Source: Pseudomonas sessilinigenes (lineage in GTDB: Bacteria > Pseudomonadota > Gammaproteobacteria > Pseudomonadales > Pseudomonadaceae). From it: a DNA stretch of 64,000 bases. The notes beneath the pieces were generated by a model that was not told the origin of the DNA, ran no database searches, and saw only the letters and a list, made by a program, of their open reading frames with translations. This document shows positions 32,649 to 42,300 of this stretch, piece after piece. The DNA lies in assembly GCF_003850565.1 (NCBI RefSeq), contig NZ_CP027706.1:6832612-6896611 (forward strand), in the 5' to 3' direction. The first letter of the stretch is position 1. Each line of letters opens with the position of its first letter. Position numbers and translations under genes: made by a program.

Positions 32649-34523
32649 CTAGCGGCGCGTACCGCGCAATGCCCCTACCATGACCTGCAATTGTGCAGGC
32701 TCGGCAGCTTCCACAGCCACCGAAGGCCCCGCCACCAGGGTGACCCGCGACCAGAACCGATGGAAGAAACCCTTGTTCGGATCGCGGCTGAAAAAACTGC
32801 CCCACAAGCCTTGCAAGGCCAGCGGAATCACCGGTACCGGGGTTTCCTCGAGAATCCGTGTCAGGCCGCCCTTGAACTCGTTGATCTCACCATCGGCGGT
32901 CAGCTTGCCCTCAGGGAAGATGCACACCAGCTCGCCATCGCGTAGGTAATCGGCAATCTTCTTGAACGCCTTTTCATAGATCTCCATATCTTCATGGCGA
33001 CCTGCAATGGGAATAGTCCCGGCGGTACGGAAAATGAAGTTCAATACCGGCAGGTTGTAGATCTTGTAGTACATCACGAAGCGAATCGGCCGACGTACCG
33101 CGCCGCCAATCAACAAGGCATCGACGAAGGACACATGGTTGCAGACCAGCAATGCCGCCCCTTCATCGGGAATCTGCTCCAGGTTGCGATGCTCCACACG
33201 GTACATGGAATGGCTGAGCAGCCAGATCATGAAACGCATGCTGAACTCGGGAACCACTTTGAAGATGTAGACGTTGACCGCGATATTGAGCAGCGACACC
33301 ACCAGGAACAGGTGCGGAATGCTCAGCTTGGCCATGCTCAGCAGCACGATGGAGACAATCGCCGAGACCACCATGAACAGCGCATTGAGAATGTTGTTGG
33401 CTGCGATGACCCGGGCCCGCTCGTGCTCCGGGGTCCGCGACTGGATCAGGGCATACAGCGGCACGATGTAGAAACCACCGAAAATCCCCAGGCCCAACAC
33501 ATCCAGCAACACCCACCAGGCATGGGAGAAGCCCAGCACTTCGACCCAGCCGTGACCGGTAGCACTCTCAGGAATACCGCCGGAGTGCCACCACAGAAGC
33601 AAGCCGAATATCGTGAGCCCCAGCGAACCGAAGGGCACCAGACCGATCTCCACCTTGCGTCCCGAAAGCTTCTCGCACAGCATCGAACCCACGGCGATGC
33701 CCACCGAGAACACGGTAAGAATCAGTGTCACAACCGTTTCGTCGCCGTGCATCCACTCCTTGGCGTAAGCCGGGATCTGCGTCAGGTAGATCGCCCCGAC
33801 GAACCAGAACCAGGAGTTGCCGACAATCGAGCGCGAAACGGCCGGAGTCTGCCCCAAGCCCAGGCGCAGGGTGGCCCATGACTGGCTGAAAATGTTCCAG
33901 TTCAGGCGCATTTGCGGAGCGGCCGCAGCTGCCCGGGGAATTGCCCGGCTGGCCAGATAACCCAGCACCGCGACCCCGATGATGGCACCCGAGACAATCG
34001 GGGCGTAATGCGTGGAGGACATCATGATCCCCGCGCCGATGGTGCCCGCAAGGATCGCCAGGAAGGTGCCCATTTCCACCAGGCCGTTCCCGCCTACCAG
34101 CTCTTCCTCATGCAACGCCTGGGGCAGGATCGAGTACTTCACCGGGCCGAACAGCGCCGAATGAGTGCCCATGGCAAACAGCGCCAGTAGCATCAGCGAC
34201 AAGTGATCGAAGACAAAACCCACCGCCCCCACCGCCATGATCACGATTTCCCCCAGCTTGATCAGGCGGATCAGCGCATCCTTGGCGAACTTCTCGCCGA
34301 ACTGCCCGGCCAGAGCCGAGAACAGAAAGAACGGCAGGATGAACAGCAAGGCACAGAGGTTGACCCAGATCGATCGGTCCCCCTCGATGCTCAGCTTGTA
34401 GAGAATGGCCAGGATCAACGACTGCTTGAAGATGTTGTCGTTGAAGGCGCCAAGGGACTGCGTGATGAAAAACGGCAGGAACCGCCGCTTGCGAAGCAAG
34501 GTGAACTGCGAGGGGTGACTCAT
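32649..34523 (-). CDS. MFS transporter fused to 1-acylglycerol-3-phosphate acyltransferase domain
   Basis: 624 residues. The N-terminal about 410 residues form an LplT-like 12-helix major facilitator. The C-terminal about 200 residues form a PlsC-type acyltransferase with Asn-His-Val-Ser-Phe-Val-Asp (HX4D) and Phe-Pro-Glu-Gly-Lys. In many bacteria LplT flips lysophospholipid inward and Aas re-acylates it; here both steps are in one chain, but the acyl-ACP synthetase part of Aas is missing. The acyl donor must therefore come from elsewhere. Similar two-part proteins occur in other pseudomonads, so this is unlikely to be a truncation. Confidence 0.9.
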   Translation of the reverse strand: MSHPSQFTLLRKRRFLPFFITQSLGAFNDNIFKQSLILAILYKLSIEGDRSIWVNLCALLFILPFFLFSALAGQFGEKFAKDALIRLIKLGEIVIMAVGAVGFVFDHLSLMLLALFAMGTHSALFGPVKYSILPQALHEEELVGGNGLVEMGTFLAILAGTIGAGIMMSSTHYAPIVSGAIIGVAVLGYLASRAIPRAAAAAPQMRLNWNIFSQSWATLRLGLGQTPAVSRSIVGNSWFWFVGAIYLTQIPAYAKEWMHGDETVVTLILTVFSVGIAVGSMLCEKLSGRKVEIGLVPFGSLGLTIFGLLLWWHSGGIPESATGHGWVEVLGFSHAWWVLLDVLGLGIFGGFYIVPLYALIQSRTPEHERARVIAANNILNALFMVVSAIVSIVLLSMAKLSIPHLFLVVSLLNIAVNVYIFKVVPEFSMRFMIWLLSHSMYRVEHRNLEQIPDEGAALLVCNHVSFVDALLIGGAVRRPIRFVMYYKIYNLPVLNFIFRTAGTIPIAGRHEDMEIYEKAFKKIADYLRDGELVCIFPEGKLTADGEINEFKGGLTRILEETPVPVIPLALQGLWGSFFSRDPNKGFFHRFWSRVTLVAGPSVAVEAAEPAQLQVMVGALRGTRR

Positions 34524-34605
34524 CTTCCGTGTTCCTGAGTGGCGAGGATACTGTTATTGGAATGCCGAACATCGATCCAGGCCACACCTTACCTGTCTTT
34601 ACCGA

Positions 34606-35757
34606 TTATTTGTGCAAGCCGGCAATGCACGGCGAAACAAACAGCTCTCCTTTATAGGCGCCCTGCACCGTGCGCTTGGCCACGATCAGCCACATCACGG
34701 CCAGGGCCGCCACCAACACGCCGCCCATCACACTGAAGAACCCCAGGTGCAGGGTGCTACCCAACTTGAGGGTCGCCAGCGAATACACCCCCAAGGGGAA
34801 TGTGAACCCCCACCAGCCAAGGTTGAAGGGGATGCCCTCACGCAGATAGCGCCGGGTGATCAGCAAGGCCATCAACATCCACCACAGACCGAAGCCCCAG
34901 AGGGTCAAGCCGGCCACCAACCCCAGGCCAGCGGCGATTTCGCCAATGCCCGCAAGGTTATTGGCGGCGAAGATCGCCGGTGCATCGCCACCCAGTACCA
35001 GCATGCCCAATGCACCGGTACCGATCGGCCCCAGGGCCAGCCAACTCGAAGCCGCCATGCTTTCATGGGGCAATTTGTGCAAGGCCATGCGCAGCAGGAG
35101 AATCGTCAGGATGCTGAACGCCACAGGCAACGAAAACGCCCACAACACGTAGCTGGTACTGAGCATCACCAACTGGGCATGGGCATCTTGCAAGTGAGGG
35201 GCCAGCAGGCCGCCGCTGGCCGCGGCCACTTCGGCAGCGACCACTGGCAACAGCCAGACAGCGGTCATCTGGTCGATGCTGTGTTCCTGGCGGGTAAACA
35301 TCATGTAGGGAATCAACACACCGCAGGCCAGGGACATGGCCACATCCAGCCACCACAACACCTGCGCCGGCATCAGCACCGCCTCCCCCCAATGAGGCAA
35401 GCCAAACAGCAACAGGCCGTTGATGATAGTGGCCAGCCCCATGGGGATGGTGCCGAAGAACATCGAGACGGTGGAATGCCCAAAGATCCGTCGCGCCTCA
35501 TCGAAGAACATCACCCAGCGCGCGGTGTACAGCGCGGTAAACAGCAGGAACAGAACGATGGTCAGCCACCAGAACCCTTCGGCCACCAAGCGCAGCCCAG
35601 GAACTTCGGCAGGCCATTGGGCCAACGCCAGGGCCAGGACGCCAGTCCCCATGGTGGCGGCGAACCAATTGGGCGTGAACTGGCGAATAGCTTCGCGCGG
35701 ATGGGGTAGATGACTCAGGGGCCGGCGGCCGGCTTTGACGCTTTGGGTGCATGGCAT
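34606..35757 (-). CDS. TDT family transporter (TehA/Mae1/SLAC1-like)
   Basis: 383 residues from ATG 35757, which AGGAG precedes; an upstream frame to 35796 is open but badly placed. Ten predicted transmembrane helices and the N-terminal Asn-Trp-Phe-Ala-Ala-Thr-Met-Gly-Thr-Gly block are typical of the tellurite-resistance/dicarboxylate transporter family, which includes malate, sulfite and chloride carriers. The substrate is not readable. A nested AT-rich palindrome 56-105 bases upstream suggests specific regulation. The cupin gene lies upstream on the same strand. Confidence 0.86.
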   Translation of the reverse strand: MPCTQSVKAGRRPLSHLPHPREAIRQFTPNWFAATMGTGVLALALAQWPAEVPGLRLVAEGFWWLTIVLFLLFTALYTARWVMFFDEARRIFGHSTVSMFFGTIPMGLATIINGLLLFGLPHWGEAVLMPAQVLWWLDVAMSLACGVLIPYMMFTRQEHSIDQMTAVWLLPVVAAEVAAASGGLLAPHLQDAHAQLVMLSTSYVLWAFSLPVAFSILTILLLRMALHKLPHESMAASSWLALGPIGTGALGMLVLGGDAPAIFAANNLAGIGEIAAGLGLVAGLTLWGFGLWWMLMALLITRRYLREGIPFNLGWWGFTFPLGVYSLATLKLGSTLHLGFFSVMGGVLVAALAVMWLIVAKRTVQGAYKGELFVSPCIAGLHK

Positions 35758-35812
35758 GTTAGGGGTCTCCTGTCCTCTGAAGAGGTTGGAGCCCATGGTA
35801 GAACCTAATCGA

Positions 35813-35862
35813 ATATCTATATAACGGGTAATTTCTCTACCTGTTATCTATTTTATAGATAT
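35813..35862. promoter_or_regulatory. Nested palindromes upstream of the TDT transporter gene
   Basis: The inner near-perfect palindrome has ATAACGGGTA (35821-35830) opposite TACCTGTTAT (35838-35847) with a 7-base spacer. The outer perfect arms are ATATCTAT (35813-35820) and ATAGATAT (35855-35862). They lie between the cupin stop and the TDT start on the minus strand, in a promoter-like AT-rich patch. They look like a two-part operator for an unidentified regulator. Confidence 0.5.
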
Positions 35863-35866
35863 ACGC

Positions 35867-36178
35867 TCAAATACTGCCCTCACACTCGATGACCAGCACC
35901 CGGGCGACACCCAGGGGATGGGCCACATGCTCGGTCCCCATAGAGGCATGGAAGATATCGCCCACCTCAAGCAACACTGTCTGTTCGAGCCCGGCGTGGC
36001 GATAGTGCATTCGCACCCGACCGTTCAACACGACGAACACCTCTTCCCCCTCGTTGATGTGCCATCGATAAGGCTGGTCGGTCCAGTGCAAGCGCGTGCC
36101 AATGCCATTCATGCTGGCAATATCCAGGGCCGCCCAGGCGCGCTCGCCGACAAAGTCGGCACTGCGAATGACCTTCAT
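35867..36178 (-). CDS. Single-domain cupin protein
   Basis: 103 residues folding as one small cupin. Motif 1 is visible around Trp-His-Ile-Asn-Glu-Gly-Glu-Glu-Val-Phe (about 48-60) with His and Glu ligands, and motif 2 around Gly-Asp-Ile-Phe-His-Ala (about 77-85). It may bind a divalent metal and a small acid or sugar, or act as an isomerase or dioxygenase. ATG 36178 was chosen over an upstream frame. It is divergent from the GlxA-like regulator, 187 bases away, and upstream of the TDT gene, so it may be under that regulator. Confidence 0.8.
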   Translation of the reverse strand: MKVIRSADFVGERAWAALDIASMNGIGTRLHWTDQPYRWHINEGEEVFVVLNGRVRMHYRHAGLEQTVLLEVGDIFHASMGTEHVAHPLGVARVLVIECEGSI

Positions 36179-36365
36179 GAGCGCCCCCGCGTGCAGGCGT
36201 CGGAACACTGTCCGGGGCAATGCAAAAAGGCAACGGTCCAGGCCACGGCGGGCTCCTTGAGTACGGGAAACGAAGCCCCATCCTGAGCGGCCGAGCCCTG
36301 ATAAAGAAGTGGCCCGATGGCCACGCTTCGATAGAATCAGGCCAACTTTTCCAAACGCCTACGAC

Positions 36366-37325
36366 ATGAACAATCCAATCCGCATCGCGGTGATCGCCTT
36401 CGATGGCATCAGCCCATTTCACCTCTCGGTACCGCTGCTGGTGTTCGATGAACAGGACCGGGGACTCGGGCTGCCAGGTTTCCAGGTGCGCGTCTGCGCG
36501 TTTGAAAACCCGCCGCTGCGCACTTCGGCCGGTTTCGATATCACCGCCCATCATGATTTGGACGAACTGCACACGGCCGACGTGATTGTCATGCCCTCCT
36601 GGCGCGATAGCCTTGAGCGACCACCACAGGTGTTGCTCGACGCCCTGCTCCAGGCCCATCGACGAGGAGCCCGCCTGGTGGGGTTGTGCCTGGGGGCCTT
36701 CGTCCTGGCGGAGACCGGACTGCTGGACGGTCACCCGGCAACCACCCACTGGCGCTGGGCGCAGACCTTTGCTGAAAGATTCCCCCAGGTCGCCCTGGAT
36801 GCCGATGTGCTGTATGCCGAAGCCGGCAACCTGCTGACGTCCGCTGGTACCGTCGCCGGCCTGGACTGCTGCCTCCACCTGCTGAAACAGCTGTGCGGCG
36901 CACAAAACACCCACAAGCTGGCCAGGCACTTGGTGATTGCCCCGCATCGCTCCGGTGGCCAGGCCCAGTTCATCGAACGCGCCATGCCCAAGGGCGGCGA
37001 GCGGGACCGCATGGGACTGTTACTGCAATGGCTGGAACGGCACTTTACCGAAGATCACTCGCTGGATGCCCTGGCAGAACGGGCTGCCATGAGCCGACGT
37101 TCGTTTACCCGGCACTTTCGCCAACTGACGGGCACCACTGTCGGCCAGTGGTTGATCAGGCAACGCCTGAATCATGCCCAGCGCCTGCTGGAAACCAGCC
37201 AGCAGAGTATCGAGGCCATCGCCCTGGCTTCGGGTTTTGCCAGCGCCCTGTCGATGCGCCAGCACTTCACCGGTGTCTTGCTGCTTTCTCCTTCGGCCTA
37301 CCGGGCGCAATTCCGCCGTCCGTGA
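36366..37325 (+). CDS. GlxA family transcriptional regulator (DJ-1/PfpI + AraC HTH)
   Basis: 319 residues. An N-terminal DJ-1/PfpI-like domain (about 5-180) contains the nucleophile-elbow block Gly-Leu-Cys-Leu-Gly-Ala-Phe with a Cys near residue 107. A C-terminal AraC-type double helix-turn-helix (about 220-315) follows, with the typical Leu-Ala-Glu-Arg-Ala-Ala-Met-Ser-Arg-Arg-Ser-Phe-Thr-Arg. Relatives regulate quaternary amine and amino acid catabolism (GbdR, CdhR, ArgR). It is divergent from the cupin gene and convergent with the MFS gene, 10 bases away. Confidence 0.88.
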   Translation: MNNPIRIAVIAFDGISPFHLSVPLLVFDEQDRGLGLPGFQVRVCAFENPPLRTSAGFDITAHHDLDELHTADVIVMPSWRDSLERPPQVLLDALLQAHRRGARLVGLCLGAFVLAETGLLDGHPATTHWRWAQTFAERFPQVALDADVLYAEAGNLLTSAGTVAGLDCCLHLLKQLCGAQNTHKLARHLVIAPHRSGGQAQFIERAMPKGGERDRMGLLLQWLERHFTEDHSLDALAERAAMSRRSFTRHFRQLTGTTVGQWLIRQRLNHAQRLLETSQQSIEAIALASGFASALSMRQHFTGVLLLSPSAYRAQFRRP

Positions 37326-37335
37326 AGTGCCCGGT

Positions 37336-38538
37336 TCAAAGCCCCGGTTCACCAGCCACCACCGGACGCTGGCGCATCAGGGCCAGCAGGGCGCCCAGGG
37401 ACAGGAGAATCAGCACTGCACCATAACCATCGGTGGTAGCCACCAGGCCGAAGTTGCGAGCCAATCCTCCAGCCAGCAATGCCGGCAGGCAGAACGCCAG
37501 GTAGCTCAGGACATAGAACGCCGACAACAGCCCGGCCCGCTCGTGGGGCAAGGCCAGGGGCACCACACTGCGCAACGCCCCCAGGAAACCGCCACCGAAA
37601 CCGCTGCCCAGCACCAGGGTGCCAAAGAAAAACAGCAGCAGGCTGGCACTGTGCACCGCAGCCAGGATCAGCGCCACGCCCAGGGCCAACAATCCGGCCC
37701 CCAGGCGCAGGACCCCGTCGGGCCGCCGCTCGCGCAGGGAATAGATCATCACTGCTCCGCTGAGCGTCAGCACAGCGACCAAGCCGCCGCCGATCAGGTT
37801 CGAGGTGAAGCCAGTGGCAGCCCGTACCAGGGACGGCGCCAGGGATAGATAGAAACCACCCACTGCCCAGACCGCCACATCCACCGGCAGTGCCAGCCAT
37901 AGCGCACGCCGTGCCTGCACAGGCACATGCAGGGTCGGACGCAGCGAGGCCCAGGCCCCCGGTTGCGCACTGACGCTTTCCGGCAGGCGCCAGATATACA
38001 AGGCCTGGAGCACGAACAAACCGAGCAGCAGCCAATAACTCAATTGCAGCGGCAACGGCGCGAACTCCACCAGCAAACTGGCCCCCATGGCCCCGCAGGC
38101 CATGCCCAGTAGCGGTGCGATGCTGTTGACCAGCGGCCCCTGCTCTCGATCGGTATCCAGCAGCGCGGCCCCCAGGGCACTGGTGGCCATGCCGGTCGCG
38201 AAGCCTTGGACCATGCGGGCAGCGATCAGCCAGTGCACGCTGCTTTCATTGATAAACAGCAGCATGGCCAGGATATTGAGCAACAGGCCGGTAAAAATCA
38301 CCGGGCGACGTCCCAGGTAATCCGACAACGAACCGACCGTCAGCAACGCTGCCAGCAGGCACATGGCGTAGACGCCGAACACCAGCGTCAGCATCGCCGC
38401 AGAAAAATGCAGATTTTGCTGGTACAGGTGGTACAAGGGGGTCGGCACGCTGGAGGCGGCCAGGAAACCGAGCAAAGTCACAGCCAGGAACAGCAGGCTG
38501 CAACGGTTGGACACGCGAGTGTCGATAGCACCAGGCAT
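37336..38538 (-). CDS. MFS transporter, TetR-linked
   Basis: 400 residues with 12 predicted helices and the loop motif Gly-Ser-Leu-Ser-Asp-Tyr-Leu-Gly-Arg-Arg-Pro between helices 2 and 3 (motif A of drug-type MFS exporters). It is divergent from a TetR/AcrR-type regulator, with facing inverted half-sites in the shared promoter region, a layout typical of self-regulated efflux pumps. The substrate is unknown. Confidence 0.86.
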   Translation of the reverse strand: MPGAIDTRVSNRCSLLFLAVTLLGFLAASSVPTPLYHLYQQNLHFSAAMLTLVFGVYAMCLLAALLTVGSLSDYLGRRPVIFTGLLLNILAMLLFINESSVHWLIAARMVQGFATGMATSALGAALLDTDREQGPLVNSIAPLLGMACGAMGASLLVEFAPLPLQLSYWLLLGLFVLQALYIWRLPESVSAQPGAWASLRPTLHVPVQARRALWLALPVDVAVWAVGGFYLSLAPSLVRAATGFTSNLIGGGLVAVLTLSGAVMIYSLRERRPDGVLRLGAGLLALGVALILAAVHSASLLLFFFGTLVLGSGFGGGFLGALRSVVPLALPHERAGLLSAFYVLSYLAFCLPALLAGGLARNFGLVATTDGYGAVLILLSLGALLALMRQRPVVAGEPGL

Positions 38539-38562
38539 AGGGCACGCTCCACTAAAGCTAAT

Positions 38563-38609
38563 ATTTTGCTTTTGCGGAGTGTGCTACTGTCAGGCGCTTA
38601 AAGCAAATT
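38563..38609. promoter_or_regulatory. Candidate TetR operator half-sites
   Basis: ATTTTGCTTT (38563-38572) faces AAAGCAAATT (38600-38609), an inverted repeat matching at 9 of 10 positions around a 27-base centre, in the 93-base gap between the divergent MFS and TetR genes. It may be one long-spaced operator or two separate half-sites. Confidence 0.45.
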
Positions 38610-38631
38610 CTTTGTGTTAAGGTTCGACCCC

Positions 38632-39204
38632 ATGGCTATTAAAGAAGGTTTACGCCCAGGCGGTCGCAGCGCCCGGGTCCAGGAATCCATCCATCGAGCA
38701 GTGCGCGAGCTTCTTGAAGAACAGGAACGCTCAACGCTGACCGTCCCGCTGATCGCCACTCGCGCCGGCGTCACCCCCTCGACCATCTACCGGCGCTGGG
38801 GCGACCTGGCGACCTTGCTCGCCGACGTCGCCCTGGCCCACATGCGCCCGGACAGCGAACCGGCCAACACCGGCAACCTGCGCGGCGACCTGCTGGCCTG
38901 GGCCGAACAATACCTGGACGAGATGAGCTCCGAGCCCGGGCGCAACATGATGCGTGACGTCCAATGCAGCGCCACCCCAGGTTATTGCGCGACCATCCTC
39001 AGTGGCCAGTTGCGGATCATCCTCGACCGTTATCGGAGCAGCTCCGCCCCCTTGCCGGACGTGGACCGACTGCTGAACCTGGTCGTGGCGCCCACGGTGT
39101 TTCGCATCCTGTTCGCCGCCGCCCCCCTCAAGGTCGAGGAACTCCACGAACTGGTCGACATCGCCCTGCTACCGGCGCCCGAGCCCCACTCCCGGACAAA
39201 CTGA
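38632..39204 (+). CDS. TetR/AcrR family transcriptional regulator
   Basis: 190 residues. The N-terminal helix-turn-helix (about 15-60) includes Thr-Arg-Ala-Gly-Val-Thr-Pro-Ser-Thr-Ile-Tyr-Arg-Arg-Trp-Gly, the recognition helix of the family. The C-terminal about 120 residues form the helical ligand-binding domain (TetR_C-like). It is divergent from the MFS gene that it probably represses. ATG 38632 was chosen over a GTG at 38614. Confidence 0.87.
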   Translation: MAIKEGLRPGGRSARVQESIHRAVRELLEEQERSTLTVPLIATRAGVTPSTIYRRWGDLATLLADVALAHMRPDSEPANTGNLRGDLLAWAEQYLDEMSSEPGRNMMRDVQCSATPGYCATILSGQLRIILDRYRSSSAPLPDVDRLLNLVVAPTVFRILFAAAPLKVEELHELVDIALLPAPEPHSRTN

Positions 39205-39321
39205 AGCGCCCCTGCGACATCAGGCCGCGCCGATACCATGGTCGACACTGACGAGGACCCGACATCGTGCCAGACTGTCTGGCCGGGATGATGTGCCCGG
39301 TGTTTTCGTTCCGGAGTTCCC

Positions 39322-42300
39322 ATGTCGTTGTCCAGCGGGCTGATTGCCGCCGTTGCCCTGGCCTATATGGCCATCATGTTCGCCATCGCCTTCTATGGCG
39401 ATCGGCGCAGTGCGCCCCTTCCACCACGCGTACGGGCCTGGGTATATAGCCTTTCACTGGCGGTCTATTGCACCAGCTGGACCTTCTTTGGCGCCGTGGG
39501 CCAGGCCACCGAGCAACTCTGGGCCTTCCTGCCGATCTACCTGGGGCCGATCCTGCTGCTGGTCTTCGCACCCTGGGTGCTGCAGAAGATGGTGATGATC
39601 AGCAAGCAGGAGAACATCACCTCGATCGCCGACTTCATCGCCGCACGCTATGGCAAATCCCAGTCCCTGGCGGTAGTTGTCGCGCTGATCTGCCTGGTGG
39701 GCGTACTGCCCTACATCGCCCTGCAGCTCAAGGGCATCGTGCTCGGGGTCAACCTGCTGATCGGCGCCGGGGCCGACACCATGGGCACGCGGGCCCAGGA
39801 CACGGCGCTGATCGTGTCGCTGATCCTGGCCCTGTTCACTATCGTCTTCGGCACCCGCAACCTGGACGCCACCGAACACCACCGGGGCATGGTGCTGGCG
39901 ATTGCCTTCGAGTCCCTGGTCAAGCTGTTTGCCTTCCTCGCCGTTGGGGTCTTCGTGACCTTCGGCCTGTACGACGGCTTCGACGACCTGTTCAACCAGG
40001 CCATGCTGGCGCCGCGCCTGGAGCAGTACTGGGAAGAAACCATCAACTGGCCATCGATGGTGGTGCAGACCGGGGTGGCGATGATGGCGATCATCTGCCT
40101 GCCCCGCCAGTTCCACGTCACCGTGGTGGAAAACATCGAACCCCAGGACCTGCGCCTGGCCAAGTGGGTGTTCCCGGCCTATCTGGCCCTGGCTGCGCTG
40201 TTCGTGGTGCCCATCGCCCTGGCCGGGCAGATGCTCCTGCCCAGCAGCGTGCTGCCGGACTCCTTCGTCATCAGCCTGCCCCTGGCCCAGGCCCATCCAG
40301 CCCTGGCCCTGCTGGCCTTCATCGGTGGTGCATCAGCCGCCACCGGCATGGTGATCGTCGCCAGCGTGGCGCTCTCGACCATGGTCTCCAATGACATGCT
40401 GCTGCCCTGGCTGCTGCGGCACAAGAACGCCGAACGCCCTTTCGAGGTGTTCCGCCACTGGATGCTCTCGGTGCGCCGGGTGAGCATCGTCGCCATCCTG
40501 CTGCTGGCTTATGTCAGCTATCGCTTGCTCGGCTCCACCGCCAGCCTGGCCACCATCGGCCAGATCGCCTTCGCCGCGGTGACCCAGCTGGCGCCGGCCA
40601 TGGTCGGCGCGCTGTACTGGAAACAGGCCAACCGTCGCGGTGTGTTCGCCGGCCTCGCCGCGGGTACCTTCATCTGGTTCTATACCCTGGTACTGCCCAT
40701 CGCCGCCCATAGCCTGGGCTGGTCCCTGAGCAGCTTCCCGGGGCTGGCCTGGCTGCACGGCAACCCCCTGAACCTGCCGATCACGCCGCTGACCCAGGGC
40801 GTGGTGCTGTCCCTGGCAGGCAACTTCACCCTGTTCGCCTGGGTTTCGGTACTGTCGCGCACCCGGGTTTCGGAGCATTGGCAGGCTGGGCGCTTCATCG
40901 GCCAGGAAATCAGCAGCCGCCTGAGCTCTCGCTCGATGCTGGCCGTCCAGATCGATGACCTGCTGAAACTGGCCGCGCGTTTTGTCGGTGAGGAGCGCGC
41001 CCGACAGAGCTTCATTCGCTTCGCCTACCGCCAAGGCAAGGGCTTCAACCCCAACCAGAATGCCGACGGTGAGTGGATCGCCCATACCGAGCGCCTGCTG
41101 GCTGGTGTATTGGGCGCTTCTTCGACCCGGGCAGTGGTCAAGGCCGCCATCGAGGGGCGGGACATGCAGCTCGAGGACGTGGTGCGTATCGCCGACGAAG
41201 CCTCCGAGGTCCTGCAGTTCAACCGCGCCCTGCTGCAAGGGGCGATCGAGAACATCACCCAGGGCATCAGCGTGGTGGACCAATCCCTGAAGCTGGTGGC
41301 CTGGAATCGTCGCTACCTCGAACTGTTCAATTATCCCGAAGGCCTGATCAGCGTCGGCCGGCCGATCGCCGACATCATTCGCCACAATGCCGAGCGAGGC
41401 CTGTGCGGGCCCGGCGAAGCGGAGGTCCATGTGGCCCGACGCCTGCACTGGATGCGCCAGGGACGGGCCCACACGTCGGAGCGACTGTTCCCCAACGGCC
41501 GGGTGATCGAACTGATCGGCAACCCAATGCCCGGTGGCGGCTTCGTCATGAGCTTCACCGACATCACCCCGTTTCGCGAAGCCGAGCAGGCCCTGACCGA
41601 AGCCAACGAAGGCCTGGAGCAAAGGGTGGCGGAGCGCACCCATGAGCTGTCGCAACTCAATGCCGCGCTGATCGAGGCCAAGGGCACCGCAGAGATGGCC
41701 AACCAGTCCAAGACACGATTCCTGGCTGCCGTCAGCCATGACCTGATGCAACCATTGAACGCCGCGCGGCTGTTTTCCGCAGCGCTTTCACATCAGGAAG
41801 ACGGCTTGTCCGCCGAGGCCCAGCAACTGGTCCAGCACCTGGACAGCTCGCTACGCTCGGCCGAGGACCTGATCAGCGACCTGCTGGATATCTCGCGCCT
41901 GGAAAACGGCAAGATCACCCCGGATCGCAAGCCTTTTGTCCTCAATGAGCTGTTCGACACCCTGGGCGCAGAATTCAAGGCACTGGCCCAGGAACAAGGG
42001 CTGCAATTCCGCCTGCGCGGCAGCCACCTGCGTATCGACAGCGACAGCAAGCTGCTGCGCCGGGTCCTGCAGAACTTCCTGACCAATGCCTTCCGCTACG
42101 CCAAGGGCCCCGTGCTCCTGGGGGCCCGTCGTCGGGGCGACTCGCTGAGCCTTGAGGTATGGGATCGGGGTCCGGGAATTCCCCTGGACAAGCAGCAGGT
42201 GATCTTCGAGGAATTCAAGCGCCTGGACAGCCACCAGACCCGCGCCGAAAAAGGCCTGGGCCTGGGCCTGGCCATCGCCGATGGCTTGTGCCGGGTACTT

